A stretch of 16,211 bases of DNA. Origin: CAZFZT01 sp964523675. Lineage in GTDB: Bacteria; Planctomycetota; Phycisphaerae; Phycisphaerales; SM1A02. Location: positions 1 to 16,211 of the forward strand of contig CAZFZT010000075.1 of NCBI GenBank assembly GCA_964523675.1, given 5' to 3'. Made by a program: the position numbers and the translations under genes. Below are positions 7,773 through 14,404 of the stretch, in pieces (position 1 is the stretch's first letter; every line of letters starts with the position of its first letter). The notes beneath the pieces were generated by a model. It was not told the DNA's origin, did no database searches, and saw nothing but the letters and a program-made list of their open reading frames with translations.

Positions 7773-7872
7773 NNNNNNNNNNNNNNNNNNNNNNNNNNNN
7801 NNNNNNNNNNNNNNNNNNNNNNNNNNNNNNNNNNNNNNNNNNNNNNNNNNNNNNNNNNNNNNNNNNNNNNNN
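7773..7872. other. Assembly gap (100 N)
   Basis: Exactly 100 undetermined bases, the usual placeholder for a gap of unknown size. It hides the end of the ligase gene and anything between it and the amidotransferase. A reading frame drawn across it is artificial. Confidence 0.99.
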
Positions 7873-7887
7873 TGCCTCTCTTCCACC

Positions 7888-8787
7888 ATGTGTGAACTGA
7901 TGGCCATGTGTTTCGCTCGACCTCTTTATGCGGACTTCTCGATCCGCGCGTTTGCGATGCGCGATGAGGAGAACGCGGACGGGTGGGGCCTTGCGTGGTA
8001 TCCGGATCAGTCGCTGGCGATTGCGAAAGAGCCGCTGACCTGGAGGCAGAGCGGTTATGCGGAGTTTCTCCAGACCTATGCGCACCTGTGCTCGAATATC
8101 TATGTCGGGCATGTGCGCAAGAAGACGATGGGCGGCGAGAACACGCGGGCTGATTCACATCCCTTCTCGCGCGAACTCGACGGCGTTGAATACTGCTTTG
8201 CGCATAACGGCACGATCCGCACCGCGTGGACGGAGTTCGCATCGCAACGCTACCGGCCGATCGGGGACACGGATTCGGAACAGATCTTCTGCCACATCAT
8301 GGAAGAGCTTGCGCAGCGGCCTGCCGACGGGCCGGCGGTGGACCCTTCACGAATGGGTCGCTTGTTCAAGGGCAGCCGCGATCGCGGCACGCGCGGGGTG
8401 GATCGCACGACACGGCTTGCTTCAGCCGAGGCGCAGCAGTGGCTTCACCGAAAGGCAATCGAAATCAATCGCCACGGCAAGTTCAACATGATGATCTCCG
8501 ACGGCGAGCGGTTGTTCTGCTATCACGACTTCAACGGCTTCAAGGGACTGTGGCTGTGGATGGTGCCGGTCAACAGCCATCGAGTGGCGCATCATCTTGA
8601 TGATCCGGCGATGCATGTGGACTTTGAAACGGAGCCGGAGAACATCGGCGTGCTGATCTCTACGGTGCCGCTCAACCGTCAGCCGGGCTGGCGCCGTTTC
8701 GAGCCGGGCGAGATGATCGGCGTGGAGCGCGGCCGGATCACCTATGCGGAACGCGGCTCGCGTCATGCGGTGCGGCCGTCTTCGTGA
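7888..8787 (+). CDS. Class II glutamine amidotransferase (YafJ/EgtC-like)
   Basis: A 299-residue protein from the ATG at 7888. The second residue is Cys, which becomes the N-terminal nucleophile of the Ntn-hydrolase glutaminase fold once Met is removed. Other class II features are ADGWGLAWY (30-38), VGHVRKKT (73-80) with the substrate-binding arginine, HPFSREL (91-97), FAHNG (104-108) and GDTDSE (126-131). The protein is close in layout to E. coli YafJ, with an insertion at 145-180 that is rich in Arg and Gly. Family members release ammonia from glutamine or hydrolyse gamma-glutamyl bonds; EgtC does the latter in ergothioneine synthesis. The ligase on the other side of the gap suggests a shared gamma-glutamyl substrate, but the gap prevents a firm statement. 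Only 15 bases are visible upstream of the start. Confidence 0.9.
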   Translation: MCELMAMCFARPLYADFSIRAFAMRDEENADGWGLAWYPDQSLAIAKEPLTWRQSGYAEFLQTYAHLCSNIYVGHVRKKTMGGENTRADSHPFSRELDGVEYCFAHNGTIRTAWTEFASQRYRPIGDTDSEQIFCHIMEELAQRPADGPAVDPSRMGRLFKGSRDRGTRGVDRTTRLASAEAQQWLHRKAIEINRHGKFNMMISDGERLFCYHDFNGFKGLWLWMVPVNSHRVAHHLDDPAMHVDFETEPENIGVLISTVPLNRQPGWRRFEPGEMIGVERGRITYAERGSRHAVRPSS

Positions 8788-8794
8788 GCGAATG

Positions 8795-8834
8795 AAAAAT
8801 CGCCGTCGACCGCGAGAGAGCGGTCCACGGCGAT
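8795..8834 (-). terminator. Terminator of tRNA-Ser (minus strand)
   Basis: A long stem, 8799-8806 plus 8808-8813 against 8820-8825 plus 8827-8834 (14 pairs, one C-C mismatch, loop GAGAGA). Reading leftwards it ends in five T (8799-8795), so it serves the tRNA-Ser transcript. On the plus strand no T run follows, though the hairpin is only 11 bases past the amidotransferase stop and may also act on that message. Confidence 0.8.
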
Positions 8835-8848
8835 GAAAGGAGATAAAG

Positions 8849-8937
8849 CGGACAGGGCGGGATTCGAACCCGCGGTACCCCTGACGGAGTACGCCGGTTT
8901 AGCAAACCGGTGCCTTCAGCCGCTCGGCCACCTGTCC
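8849..8937 (-). tRNA. tRNA-Ser (anticodon GCT)
   Basis: On the minus strand the acceptor stem GGACAGG (8937-8931) pairs with CCTGTCC (8856-8850), with discriminator G at 8849, as usual for serine. The anticodon loop TTGCTAA between CCGGT and ACCGG gives anticodon GCT, which reads AGC/AGT. The 89-base length comes from the long variable arm typical of tRNA-Ser. T-loop TTCGAAT. CCA is not encoded. Confidence 0.96.
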
Positions 8938-8953
8938 TGCGCGACTGGTGGTA

Positions 8954-8982
8954 ATGATGGCCTCACCGAACCCGCCGGTCAA
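8954..8982 (-). promoter_or_regulatory. Candidate promoter of tRNA-Ser
   Basis: On the minus strand TTGACC (8982-8977, five of six consensus bases) and CATCAT (8959-8954, four of six) are 17 bases apart. The -10 ends 16 bases before the tRNA 5' end. Confidence 0.5.
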
Positions 8983-9126
8983 ATCGCGCGGCACAACACA
9001 AGCCGGGGCACAGCGCAGAAGCCGCGCCGCGGCGCCCAAGCGACGCCCCGGGTCGGCTCCTCACAAGACTCGCCATTGCTCCATTCAAAAAAGTGCCAAA
9101 AAATCAGCATTTTCTCACCACCCCGC

Positions 9127-9155
9127 TTGTCGAACCCCTTGAAACACAGTACATT
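9127..9155 (+). promoter_or_regulatory. Candidate promoter of the HU gene
   Basis: TTGTCG (9127-9132) and TACATT (9150-9155), each matching four of six consensus bases, are 17 bases apart. Transcription would begin near 9162 and give a leader of about 95 bases. The gene-free interval from tRNA-Ser to HU is 319 bases; besides this site and the tRNA-Ser promoter it holds an A/T-rich patch at 9090-9118, and I see no gene in it. Confidence 0.4.
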
Positions 9156-9256
9156 TCCGCTGAAATGACCCCCGGCACGTGCTCCGACAGATCCAGCGAG
9201 CGCGCGGCGCACGCAGACTCGTGACGGGGTGAGCCACTAACGAAAGGATTCACTCG

Positions 9257-9586
9257 ATGGCAACAGCAACCAAGTCCGCAACTGGAAAGCCCCGCACCAA
9301 GTCACAGGTGGTCGGCGAGATCGCTGAGCAAACCGGCCTGGCTCGCCGCGAAGTACAAAGCGTCTTCGACACCATGGCTGGGCTCATCAAGAAGGATCTC
9401 GGCAAGCGCGGCCCGGGCGTGTTCACCGTTCCCGGTCTCATGAAGGTCAAGGTCGTCCGCAAGCCGGCCACCAAGGCGCGCAAGGGCATCAACCCCTTCA
9501 CCGGCGAAGAGACCGTCTTCAAGGCGAAGCCCGCGCGCAACGTCGTCAAGGTTCAGCCGCTCAAGGCGCTCAAGGACATGGTCTGA
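9257..9586 (+). CDS. HU-family DNA-binding protein
   Basis: A 109-residue basic protein. Residues 14-60 form the two-helix dimer body (KSQVVGEIAEQTGLARREVQ), and residues 61-95 form the beta-arm region with GINPFTGEETVFKAKPA, the HU/IHF signature in slightly altered form. The usual proline at the arm tip that intercalates between base pairs falls in a basic stretch, RKPATKARKG. HU is normally about 90 residues; the extra length is a Lys/Thr/Ala-rich N-terminal tail of about 15 residues, which may add DNA contacts. It binds and bends DNA as a nucleoid protein. The start has a good ribosome binding site, AAGGA at 9244-9248, 8 bases before the ATG. It is a single-gene unit with its own promoter and terminator. 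Confidence 0.94.
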   Translation: MATATKSATGKPRTKSQVVGEIAEQTGLARREVQSVFDTMAGLIKKDLGKRGPGVFTVPGLMKVKVVRKPATKARKGINPFTGEETVFKAKPARNVVKVQPLKALKDMV

Positions 9587-9623
9587 TCGAACATCGATCC
9601 ATACTTCATTGACAGCAAACCAC

Positions 9624-9655
9624 AGCCCAGGGACTCCGGTCCCTGGGCTTCTTTT
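9624..9655 (+). terminator. Rho-independent terminator of the HU gene
   Basis: AGCCCAGGGAC (9624-9634) pairs perfectly with GTCCCTGGGCT (9639-9649) around the loop TCCG, and TTCTTTT follows. This is a strong 11-pair terminator 37 bases after the HU stop codon. Confidence 0.92.
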
Positions 9656-9690
9656 ATGGTTGGTGTCGCTGCGCTGATGCCACAGCGCTT

Positions 9691-9725
9691 CCCACGGGCG
9701 GGAGTCCGTGGGCTTTGTTCTTTTT
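9691..9725 (+). terminator. Second terminator-like hairpin between HU and murQ
   Basis: CCCACGG (9691-9697) pairs with CCGTGGG (9706-9712) around an 8-base loop, followed by the T-rich tract 9714-9725. It resembles the HU terminator in its right half (GTGGGCTT against CTGGGCTT). A third, stemless copy, AAGTCGGTGGGCTTTGG, lies at 9733-9749. It may be a back-up terminator or a decayed duplicate. Confidence 0.5.
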
Positions 9726-9762
9726 GGGACGGAAGTCGGTGGGCTTTGGTATCGTGCGGCGC

Positions 9763-10680
9763 ATGAATGTCCTGCCGCCCGATCGCAGTCACATCCGCAC
9801 CGAGCAGCGGCATGAGAAGTCGATCAACCTTGACACGCTCACGACCGGCGCATGTATCGAGTTGATGATCGAGGATCATGCACGGGTGCGCGAGGCGGTG
9901 AGTCTGGCGGCCGAGCCGCTTGCGCGTTTGATCGATGATCTGACGCCGCGCTTTCGCCGGGGCGGGCGGTTGATCTACATCGGCGCGGGCACCTCCGGCC
10001 GTCTGGGCGTGCTCGACGCCTCCGAATGTCCGCCGACGTTTCAGGTCGATCCGGCGCGCGTGGTCGGCGTGATTGCAGGCGGCGATGCAGCGATCCGCCG
10101 ATCATCCGAAGGCGCCGAAGACAATCCGGAAGGCGCTCGTGAAGCGCTTGAGGAGTTGCGGCTCAATGAGCGAGATACAGTGCTCGGCATTGCCGCCGGC
10201 GGAACAACGCCTTATGTGATCGGCGCGCTGGGCATCGCCCATGCGCAAGGCGCGTTGACCGGCCTGCTCACCTGCACCCCGGAGGCAGAGCGTCAAGAGC
10301 CGGCAGCCATCGACCATGAAATCTTTCTCGACACCGGGCCGGAACTGCTGACGGGATCAACGCGCCTCAAAGCCGGATCGGCCACGAAACTCGCGCTCAA
10401 CATCATCTCGACCACGCTCTTCATTCGGCTTGGAAAGGTGTACAGCAACCTGATGGTCGATCTGCGCGCGACGAATGCCAAGCTGCGCGACCGGGCAATT
10501 CGCATCCTGATCGAGCTCTGCTCGGAACTCGATCGGCAGGCAGCGGTCGACCTCCTCGCGCGTGCTGAAGGCGATCTCAAGACGGCGATCGTCATGCAGC
10601 GGCTGGATGTGGAAGCGCATGCTGCGCGGGAGCTGCTCGATGCGATGGGTGGGCGGCTGCGCGATGCGCTGGGGGGATAG
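9763..10680 (+). CDS. murQ: N-acetylmuramic acid 6-phosphate etherase
   Basis: A 305-residue protein, close to the usual length of about 300. The SIS (sugar isomerase) fold is shown by YIGAGTSGRLGVLDASECPPTF (72-93, with catalytic-region Glu88) and by RRSSEGAEDN (112-121, with Glu116), matching the two conserved glutamates of MurQ. The C-terminal signature IRLGKVYSNLMVDLRATNAK (221-240) is nearly canonical. The enzyme splits the lactyl ether of MurNAc-6-phosphate to give GlcNAc-6-phosphate and lactate in cell-wall recycling in the cytoplasm. The frame is open upstream to 9715, but the ATG at 9763 gives the family's normal N-terminus. No Shine-Dalgarno. No murP, anmK or nagZ partner is adjacent. 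The ROK kinase further on is a possible but unproven partner in amino-sugar use. Confidence 0.95.
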   Translation: MNVLPPDRSHIRTEQRHEKSINLDTLTTGACIELMIEDHARVREAVSLAAEPLARLIDDLTPRFRRGGRLIYIGAGTSGRLGVLDASECPPTFQVDPARVVGVIAGGDAAIRRSSEGAEDNPEGAREALEELRLNERDTVLGIAAGGTTPYVIGALGIAHAQGALTGLLTCTPEAERQEPAAIDHEIFLDTGPELLTGSTRLKAGSATKLALNIISTTLFIRLGKVYSNLMVDLRATNAKLRDRAIRILIELCSELDRQAAVDLLARAEGDLKTAIVMQRLDVEAHAARELLDAMGGRLRDALGG

Positions 10681-10772
10681 CCGGTTGCGGCCTTGCGCGA
10701 CAGATGGGATGGCTTTGCGCAGTCGGCACCAGGCGCTAAGCCGCAAGCGGCGGAGGTGTGTATCATCTCGAT

Positions 10773-11348
10773 ATGGGTCTTGAAACCGCCATCCCTGTCG
10801 AGTACGGCATTCTGACGACGCAGCTCAATCGCGTGGTGAACTGGGCGCGGCGCTCCGCCATCTGGCCGATGCCATTTGCGACCGCATGCTGCGGTATTGA
10901 ACTCATGGCGACGGCATCGAGCCGCTTCGACCTTGCGCGATTCGGCGCGGAGGTGATGCGGTTCAGCCCACGGCAGGCGGACCTGCTGATCGTGGCAGGT
11001 CGCGTGGCGATCAAGATGCTGCCGGTGCTTCAACGCATTTATCTGCAGATGACTGAGCCGAAGTGGGTGATCTCGATGGGCGCGTGCGCCTCCACAGGCG
11101 GCGTCTTCGACACGTATGCCGTGGTGCAGGGCGTCGATCAGTTCATTCCGGTGGACGTATACGTGCCGGGTTGTCCGCCGCGTCCCGAGATGCTCATTGA
11201 GGGGATCATGGCGATTCAGCGGATCATCGATGAAGACAACATTCCGCAGGATCCCGTGACCGGCAAGCGTCTCCCGCTGGAGCTCGCGATACAGCCCAAC
11301 TACGAGCCGAGGCCCCAGCCGGTGGATGTGTCGATCGGCGCGACGTGA
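10773..11348 (+). CDS. nuoB: NADH-quinone oxidoreductase subunit B
   Basis: A 191-residue protein from the ATG at 10773. The four ligands of the [4Fe-4S] cluster N2 are present: C39 and C40 in FATACCGIE, C105 in SMGACASTGG and C134 in VPGCPPRPE. This subunit passes electrons to quinone at the junction of the peripheral and membrane arms of complex I. An in-frame GTG at 10758 would add five residues; GGAGG at 10752-10756 is too close to that GTG and, at 16 bases, too far from the ATG, so the start is not settled. No nuoA, nuoC or nuoD is adjacent: murQ lies upstream and a membrane HTH protein downstream. The gene is therefore separated from the usual nuo operon. Confidence 0.95.
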   Translation: MGLETAIPVEYGILTTQLNRVVNWARRSAIWPMPFATACCGIELMATASSRFDLARFGAEVMRFSPRQADLLIVAGRVAIKMLPVLQRIYLQMTEPKWVISMGACASTGGVFDTYAVVQGVDQFIPVDVYVPGCPPRPEMLIEGIMAIQRIIDEDNIPQDPVTGKRLPLELAIQPNYEPRPQPVDVSIGAT

Positions 11349-11481
11349 ACTGCAAGAGCCGTTCACACCGCATTGAGCCGCGAGGCGACAGCGGAACGGG
11401 CCGCCAGTCCGGCAGCGCTTGCGGGATGCTCCTCCCGCGCGAACGCTCACCCCTCCCCGATCGCGGTTAAACGGTCCCCCA

Positions 11482-11510
11482 TTGCCGGAACCGGCGAGAT
11501 TCGCTAACGT
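11482..11510 (+). promoter_or_regulatory. Weak candidate promoter upstream of the membrane HTH gene
   Basis: TTGCCG (11482-11487) and TAACGT (11505-11510) are 17 bases apart but match the consensus only partly. The 267-base spacer after nuoB also has a GCGGGA/TCCCGC hairpin (11421-11438) without a T tract. No gene is seen in this spacer. Confidence 0.22.
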
Positions 11511-11615
11511 ACTGGTTTGGAGGCCCCCGACGGCGGCCCAGCCGCCACTTTCGGCACGTCTCCCGCCCTTCTTTCATGCGGCGGATCGCTCGCACCTTTA
11601 CAGGAGTTTTCGGCC

Positions 11616-12437
11616 ATGGCCAAGATGTTCTACACAATTGACGAGGTCGCTCAGAAACTTGGCAAGAGCCATGATGAGATCAAGGACATGGCCAAGTCCG
11701 GCCAGATCCAGGAGTTTCGCGACCGCGACAAGCTCATGTTCAAGGTAGAGCAGATTGACCTGCTGGCCGGTGACGATGACGCAGATGACTCGATGTCGAT
11801 TTCGCTCGAAGACAGCAAGGCGGACAGTCACGGCGGCGGGTCCGGCATCGCACTGGCCGACTCGCGGCTGGGCGCTTCAGATTCGCGCGAAGGAACCGGC
11901 ATCTCCGTCTTTGACACCGATCACGGCGAGGATGAGCCCACCGGCGAAATCGATTCCGATCAGACGCACATCGGCGACACCATGGATGACGAACTCTCGC
12001 TTGAATCGGTCGGCTCCGGCAGCGGCCTGCTCGACCTGACGCGCGAGTCCGATGACACGGCCCTTGGCGCGGAGTTGCTCGAAGAGGTGTACTCCGGTGA
12101 AGAGAACATCGAAATGCCTGCCGGCGCCTCCGGCCTGTTTGATGCGACGCCCGAAGTGGAAAGCGGCGCGGAAGCGTTCGGCGGCGGTGAGCGGGCCATG
12201 CCTGTCATGATCGAGGCGTATGACGGCACCGGCTCCGGACTGGCCGTCGGCATGTCGATCGGCGCGATGTGCGCGCTGGTGATCGCGCTGATCATCGCGG
12301 CTGTCGGCGTGACCGGCGCAACGCCCGGCGCTGCGATGTTCTTTGCAGGGAACCTCTGGATGTGGGTCGGCATCCTGCTCGGCGGCACCGTCGTCCTCGG
12401 CATCATCGGCCTGTTCATCGGCAAGGCATCTGAGTAA
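11616..12437 (+). CDS. Membrane-tethered helix-turn-helix (excisionase/MerR-like) protein with acidic linker
   Basis: A 273-residue protein. The ATG at 11616 is supported by AGGAG at 11602-11606, 9 bases upstream; the open frame before it has no coding character. Residues 4-50 (MFYTIDEVAQKLGKSHDEI, then IQEFRDRDKLMFKVEQID) form a winged helix-turn-helix of the excisionase/MerR (HTH_17) type. Residues 51-205 are a low-complexity linker very rich in Asp, Glu, Ser and Gly, including SGSGLLDLTRESDDTALG (134-151), which I recall as a conserved motif in planctomycete proteins of this type. Two membrane helices follow at about 209-231 and 248-269. The layout places a DNA- or protein-binding head in the cytoplasm on an acidic tether. 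Function unknown. It stands between nuoB and gatC with no clear pathway link. Confidence 0.85.
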   Translation: MAKMFYTIDEVAQKLGKSHDEIKDMAKSGQIQEFRDRDKLMFKVEQIDLLAGDDDADDSMSISLEDSKADSHGGGSGIALADSRLGASDSREGTGISVFDTDHGEDEPTGEIDSDQTHIGDTMDDELSLESVGSGSGLLDLTRESDDTALGAELLEEVYSGEENIEMPAGASGLFDATPEVESGAEAFGGGERAMPVMIEAYDGTGSGLAVGMSIGAMCALVIALIIAAVGVTGATPGAAMFFAGNLWMWVGILLGGTVVLGIIGLFIGKASE

Positions 12438-12515
12438 CAGCCCCCAATCGGAATCCGCTTCAACAGAGGAGGCGCAGCAGCGCGCGTGCGCCGATTCCGT
12501 GATACCCTTCCCCGC

Positions 12516-12842
12516 ATGGCTCACCGGCTTGGAGAGAAGGACATCCGACAACTTGCTGAGCTTGCGCGGCTGCGGCTGCGCGAGGAGGAGGTCGCAGCCA
12601 TTCAGGACCAGCTCTCGACGATCCTGGAGCATGTCGCGCGCCTAGATGAGCTTGATCTCGACGGTGTGGAGCCGATGGCGTTCGCAGGCGCCATGACGCT
12701 CACGAACCGCATGGAAGAAGATGAAGTCGATGAAACACGACTGCTGTCGATCGAGGAGATCAAGCAGAACGCGCCGGCGATGGAGGATCACTTCATTGCT
12801 GTTCCCAAAGTGCTTGGCGAGGGCGCGGCACTCGAGCGATGA
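12516..12842 (+). CDS. gatC: Aspartyl/glutamyl-tRNA amidotransferase subunit C
   Basis: A 108-residue protein from the ATG at 12516. The N-terminal KDIRQLAELARLRL (9-22) is the GatC signature; the middle LDLDGVEPMAF and the C-terminal IKQNAPAMEDHFIAVPKVL match the family's NVEP and NAP-D--F-VP pattern. GatC wraps around GatA and stabilises its complex with GatB. An in-frame GTG at 12486 would add ten residues and is preceded by AGGAGG at 12468-12473, but 12 bases away; the ATG fits the family better. That Shine-Dalgarno lies between CGGAATC (12449-12455) and GATTCCG (12493-12499), which could pair. The stop overlaps the gatA start as ATGA, so the two are likely coupled. Confidence 0.93.
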   Translation: MAHRLGEKDIRQLAELARLRLREEEVAAIQDQLSTILEHVARLDELDLDGVEPMAFAGAMTLTNRMEEDEVDETRLLSIEEIKQNAPAMEDHFIAVPKVLGEGAALER

Positions 12843-14296
12843 CCGGCAGCGAAACGATCACTGAACTTGCGGAAGCGATCCGCAGCCGGCGCGTTCGCGC
12901 TGTTGATGTGGTGCGCGACTGCCTCGGCCGAATCGCGCAGCGTCAAGCAGAGCTCAATTGCTTTCGCGAGGTGTATGAAGAGCGATCGATCGCGCAGGCG
13001 GAGCGCGTTGATGAGCGCATCGCCCGCGGCGAGCACCTGCGGGAGCAGCCGCTGGCGGGCGTGCCGATCGCCATCAAGGACAACATCGTCACCGACTTCG
13101 GCACCACCGCCTGTTGCTCTCGGATGCTCGAGCATTATCGAAGCCCGTTCACCGCAACCGCTGCGCAGCGGCTGATCGACGCCGGCGCGATCATTGTGGG
13201 CAAGACAAACATGGATGAGTTCGCGATGGGGTCGTCCAATGAACATTCCGCGTTCGGCCCTGCTCGCAATCCGCATGATGCCGCGCGCGTGCCGGGCGGT
13301 TCCTCCGGCGGGAGCGCGGCTGCGGTGGCTGCTTCGCTGGTGCCGGGGGCGCTGGGTTCTGAAACGGGCGGTTCGGTACGCCAGCCGGCGGCGATGTGCG
13401 GTGTGGTCGGCGTCAAACCGACGTATGGCATGGTCAGCCGGTACGGGCTCGTTGCGTTCGGATCGAGTCTGGATCAGATCGGCCCGATCGCGCGGAACGT
13501 TACGGACGCGGCACTCCTTCTGAGTGTGATTGCAGGGCCGGACCGTTATGACTCAACATGCCTGGGCGCACAAGGCGCGCCGTGGTCGATGCCGCCGCAT
13601 CTGAATGAGCCGATTCAGAACCTGCGGCTGGGGTATCCGCGTCAGTACCGCAAGGCGGAGAACGAGCCGGAAGTGACGGACGCAGTCGAAGGCGCGATCG
13701 AACTGTACCGGGAGATGGGCGCGGAGATCGTTGATCTTGATCTGCCGCTGCTCGACTACGGCATTGCGACCTACTACATCATCGCGCCGGCGGAGGCGTC
13801 GAGCAACCTGTCGCGATATGATGGCGTCCGCTACGGTCAGCGGGTTGTGCCTGAGCCGGGCGATGATATTGACGATCTCTATGCGAGAAGCCGGGCTGAG
13901 GGCTTTGGTCCGGAGGTGCGCCGACGAATCATGCTGGGCACGTATGTTCTGTCCAGCGGGTATTACGACCAGTACTACCGCCGCGCGCTTCAGGCGCGGC
14001 GACTCATCAAGGAGGATTTCGACAGGGCCTTCGCAACCTGTGATGCCATCATCGGGCCGACGGCCCCGAGCGTTGCGTTCCCGCTTGGCTCCACACCCGA
14101 TCCAATGTCGATGTATCTGAACGACGTGTACACCGCGACCACCAATGTAGCAGGCATCTGTGGCATCTCGATCCCTGCCGGCTTCTCGCAGCGCTATGAG
14201 AAGCCGCTGCCGCTTGGACTGCAGATTCAGTGCAAGGCGTTTGATGAAGCGACGATGTTTCGGGTGGCGCGGATGTTTGAAGAAGGGGGGAGATAG
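12839..14296 (+). CDS. gatA: Aspartyl/glutamyl-tRNA amidotransferase subunit A
   Basis: A 485-residue amidase-signature enzyme of normal length. The Ser-cisSer-Lys triad is intact: K80 in PIAIKDN, S155 in the Gly/Ser-rich PGGSSGGSAAA, and S179 in SETGGSVRQPA. The substrate region GKTNMDEFAMGSSNE (121-135) is canonical. GatA frees ammonia from glutamine (or asparagine), which passes to GatB to convert Glu-tRNA(Gln) and Asp-tRNA(Asn) to their amides. gatB is not in the window, so it must lie elsewhere. The start overlaps gatC by ATGA. The TAG stop at 14294-14296 is the first three bases of a heptanucleotide repeat tract. An isolated GatA-like amidase is ruled out by the coupled gatC. Confidence 0.97.
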   Translation: MTGSETITELAEAIRSRRVRAVDVVRDCLGRIAQRQAELNCFREVYEERSIAQAERVDERIARGEHLREQPLAGVPIAIKDNIVTDFGTTACCSRMLEHYRSPFTATAAQRLIDAGAIIVGKTNMDEFAMGSSNEHSAFGPARNPHDAARVPGGSSGGSAAAVAASLVPGALGSETGGSVRQPAAMCGVVGVKPTYGMVSRYGLVAFGSSLDQIGPIARNVTDAALLLSVIAGPDRYDSTCLGAQGAPWSMPPHLNEPIQNLRLGYPRQYRKAENEPEVTDAVEGAIELYREMGAEIVDLDLPLLDYGIATYYIIAPAEASSNLSRYDGVRYGQRVVPEPGDDIDDLYARSRAEGFGPEVRRRIMLGTYVLSSGYYDQYYRRALQARRLIKEDFDRAFATCDAIIGPTAPSVAFPLGSTPDPMSMYLNDVYTATTNVAGICGISIPAGFSQRYEKPLPLGLQIQCKAFDEATMFRVARMFEEGGR

Positions 14297-14370
14297 GTGT
14301 TAGGTGTTAGGTGTTAGGTGTTAGGTGTTGGGTGTTGGGTGTTAGGAGTTAGGAGATAGGAGTTGGGAGT
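14294..14370. repeat. Heptanucleotide tandem repeat, TAGGTGT/TAGGAGT type, 11 units
   Basis: Eleven uninterrupted 7-base units: five TAGGTGT, two TGGGTGT, then TAGGAGT, TAGGAGA, TAGGAGT and TGGGAGT. The first unit's TAG is the gatA stop codon. Neighbouring units tend to be alike, as expected from slippage or unequal exchange. It resembles the heptameric STRR repeats known from cyanobacterial intergenic regions. The strand is G-rich with GG/GGG runs. Confidence 0.95.
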
Positions 14371-14404
14371 TGGAGCTTCGCGCCTTATTTTTCCTTTGAT
14401 TCTC

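Noticed and set aside
6580..8787. A single ligase-amidotransferase fusion protein
   Set aside because: The join exists only through 100 N, and the amidotransferase needs its Cys next to the initiator Met at 7888.
10293..11450. A 385-codon open frame antisense to murQ and nuoB
   Set aside because: Both plus-strand genes have full family motifs; the antisense product has no recognisable features.
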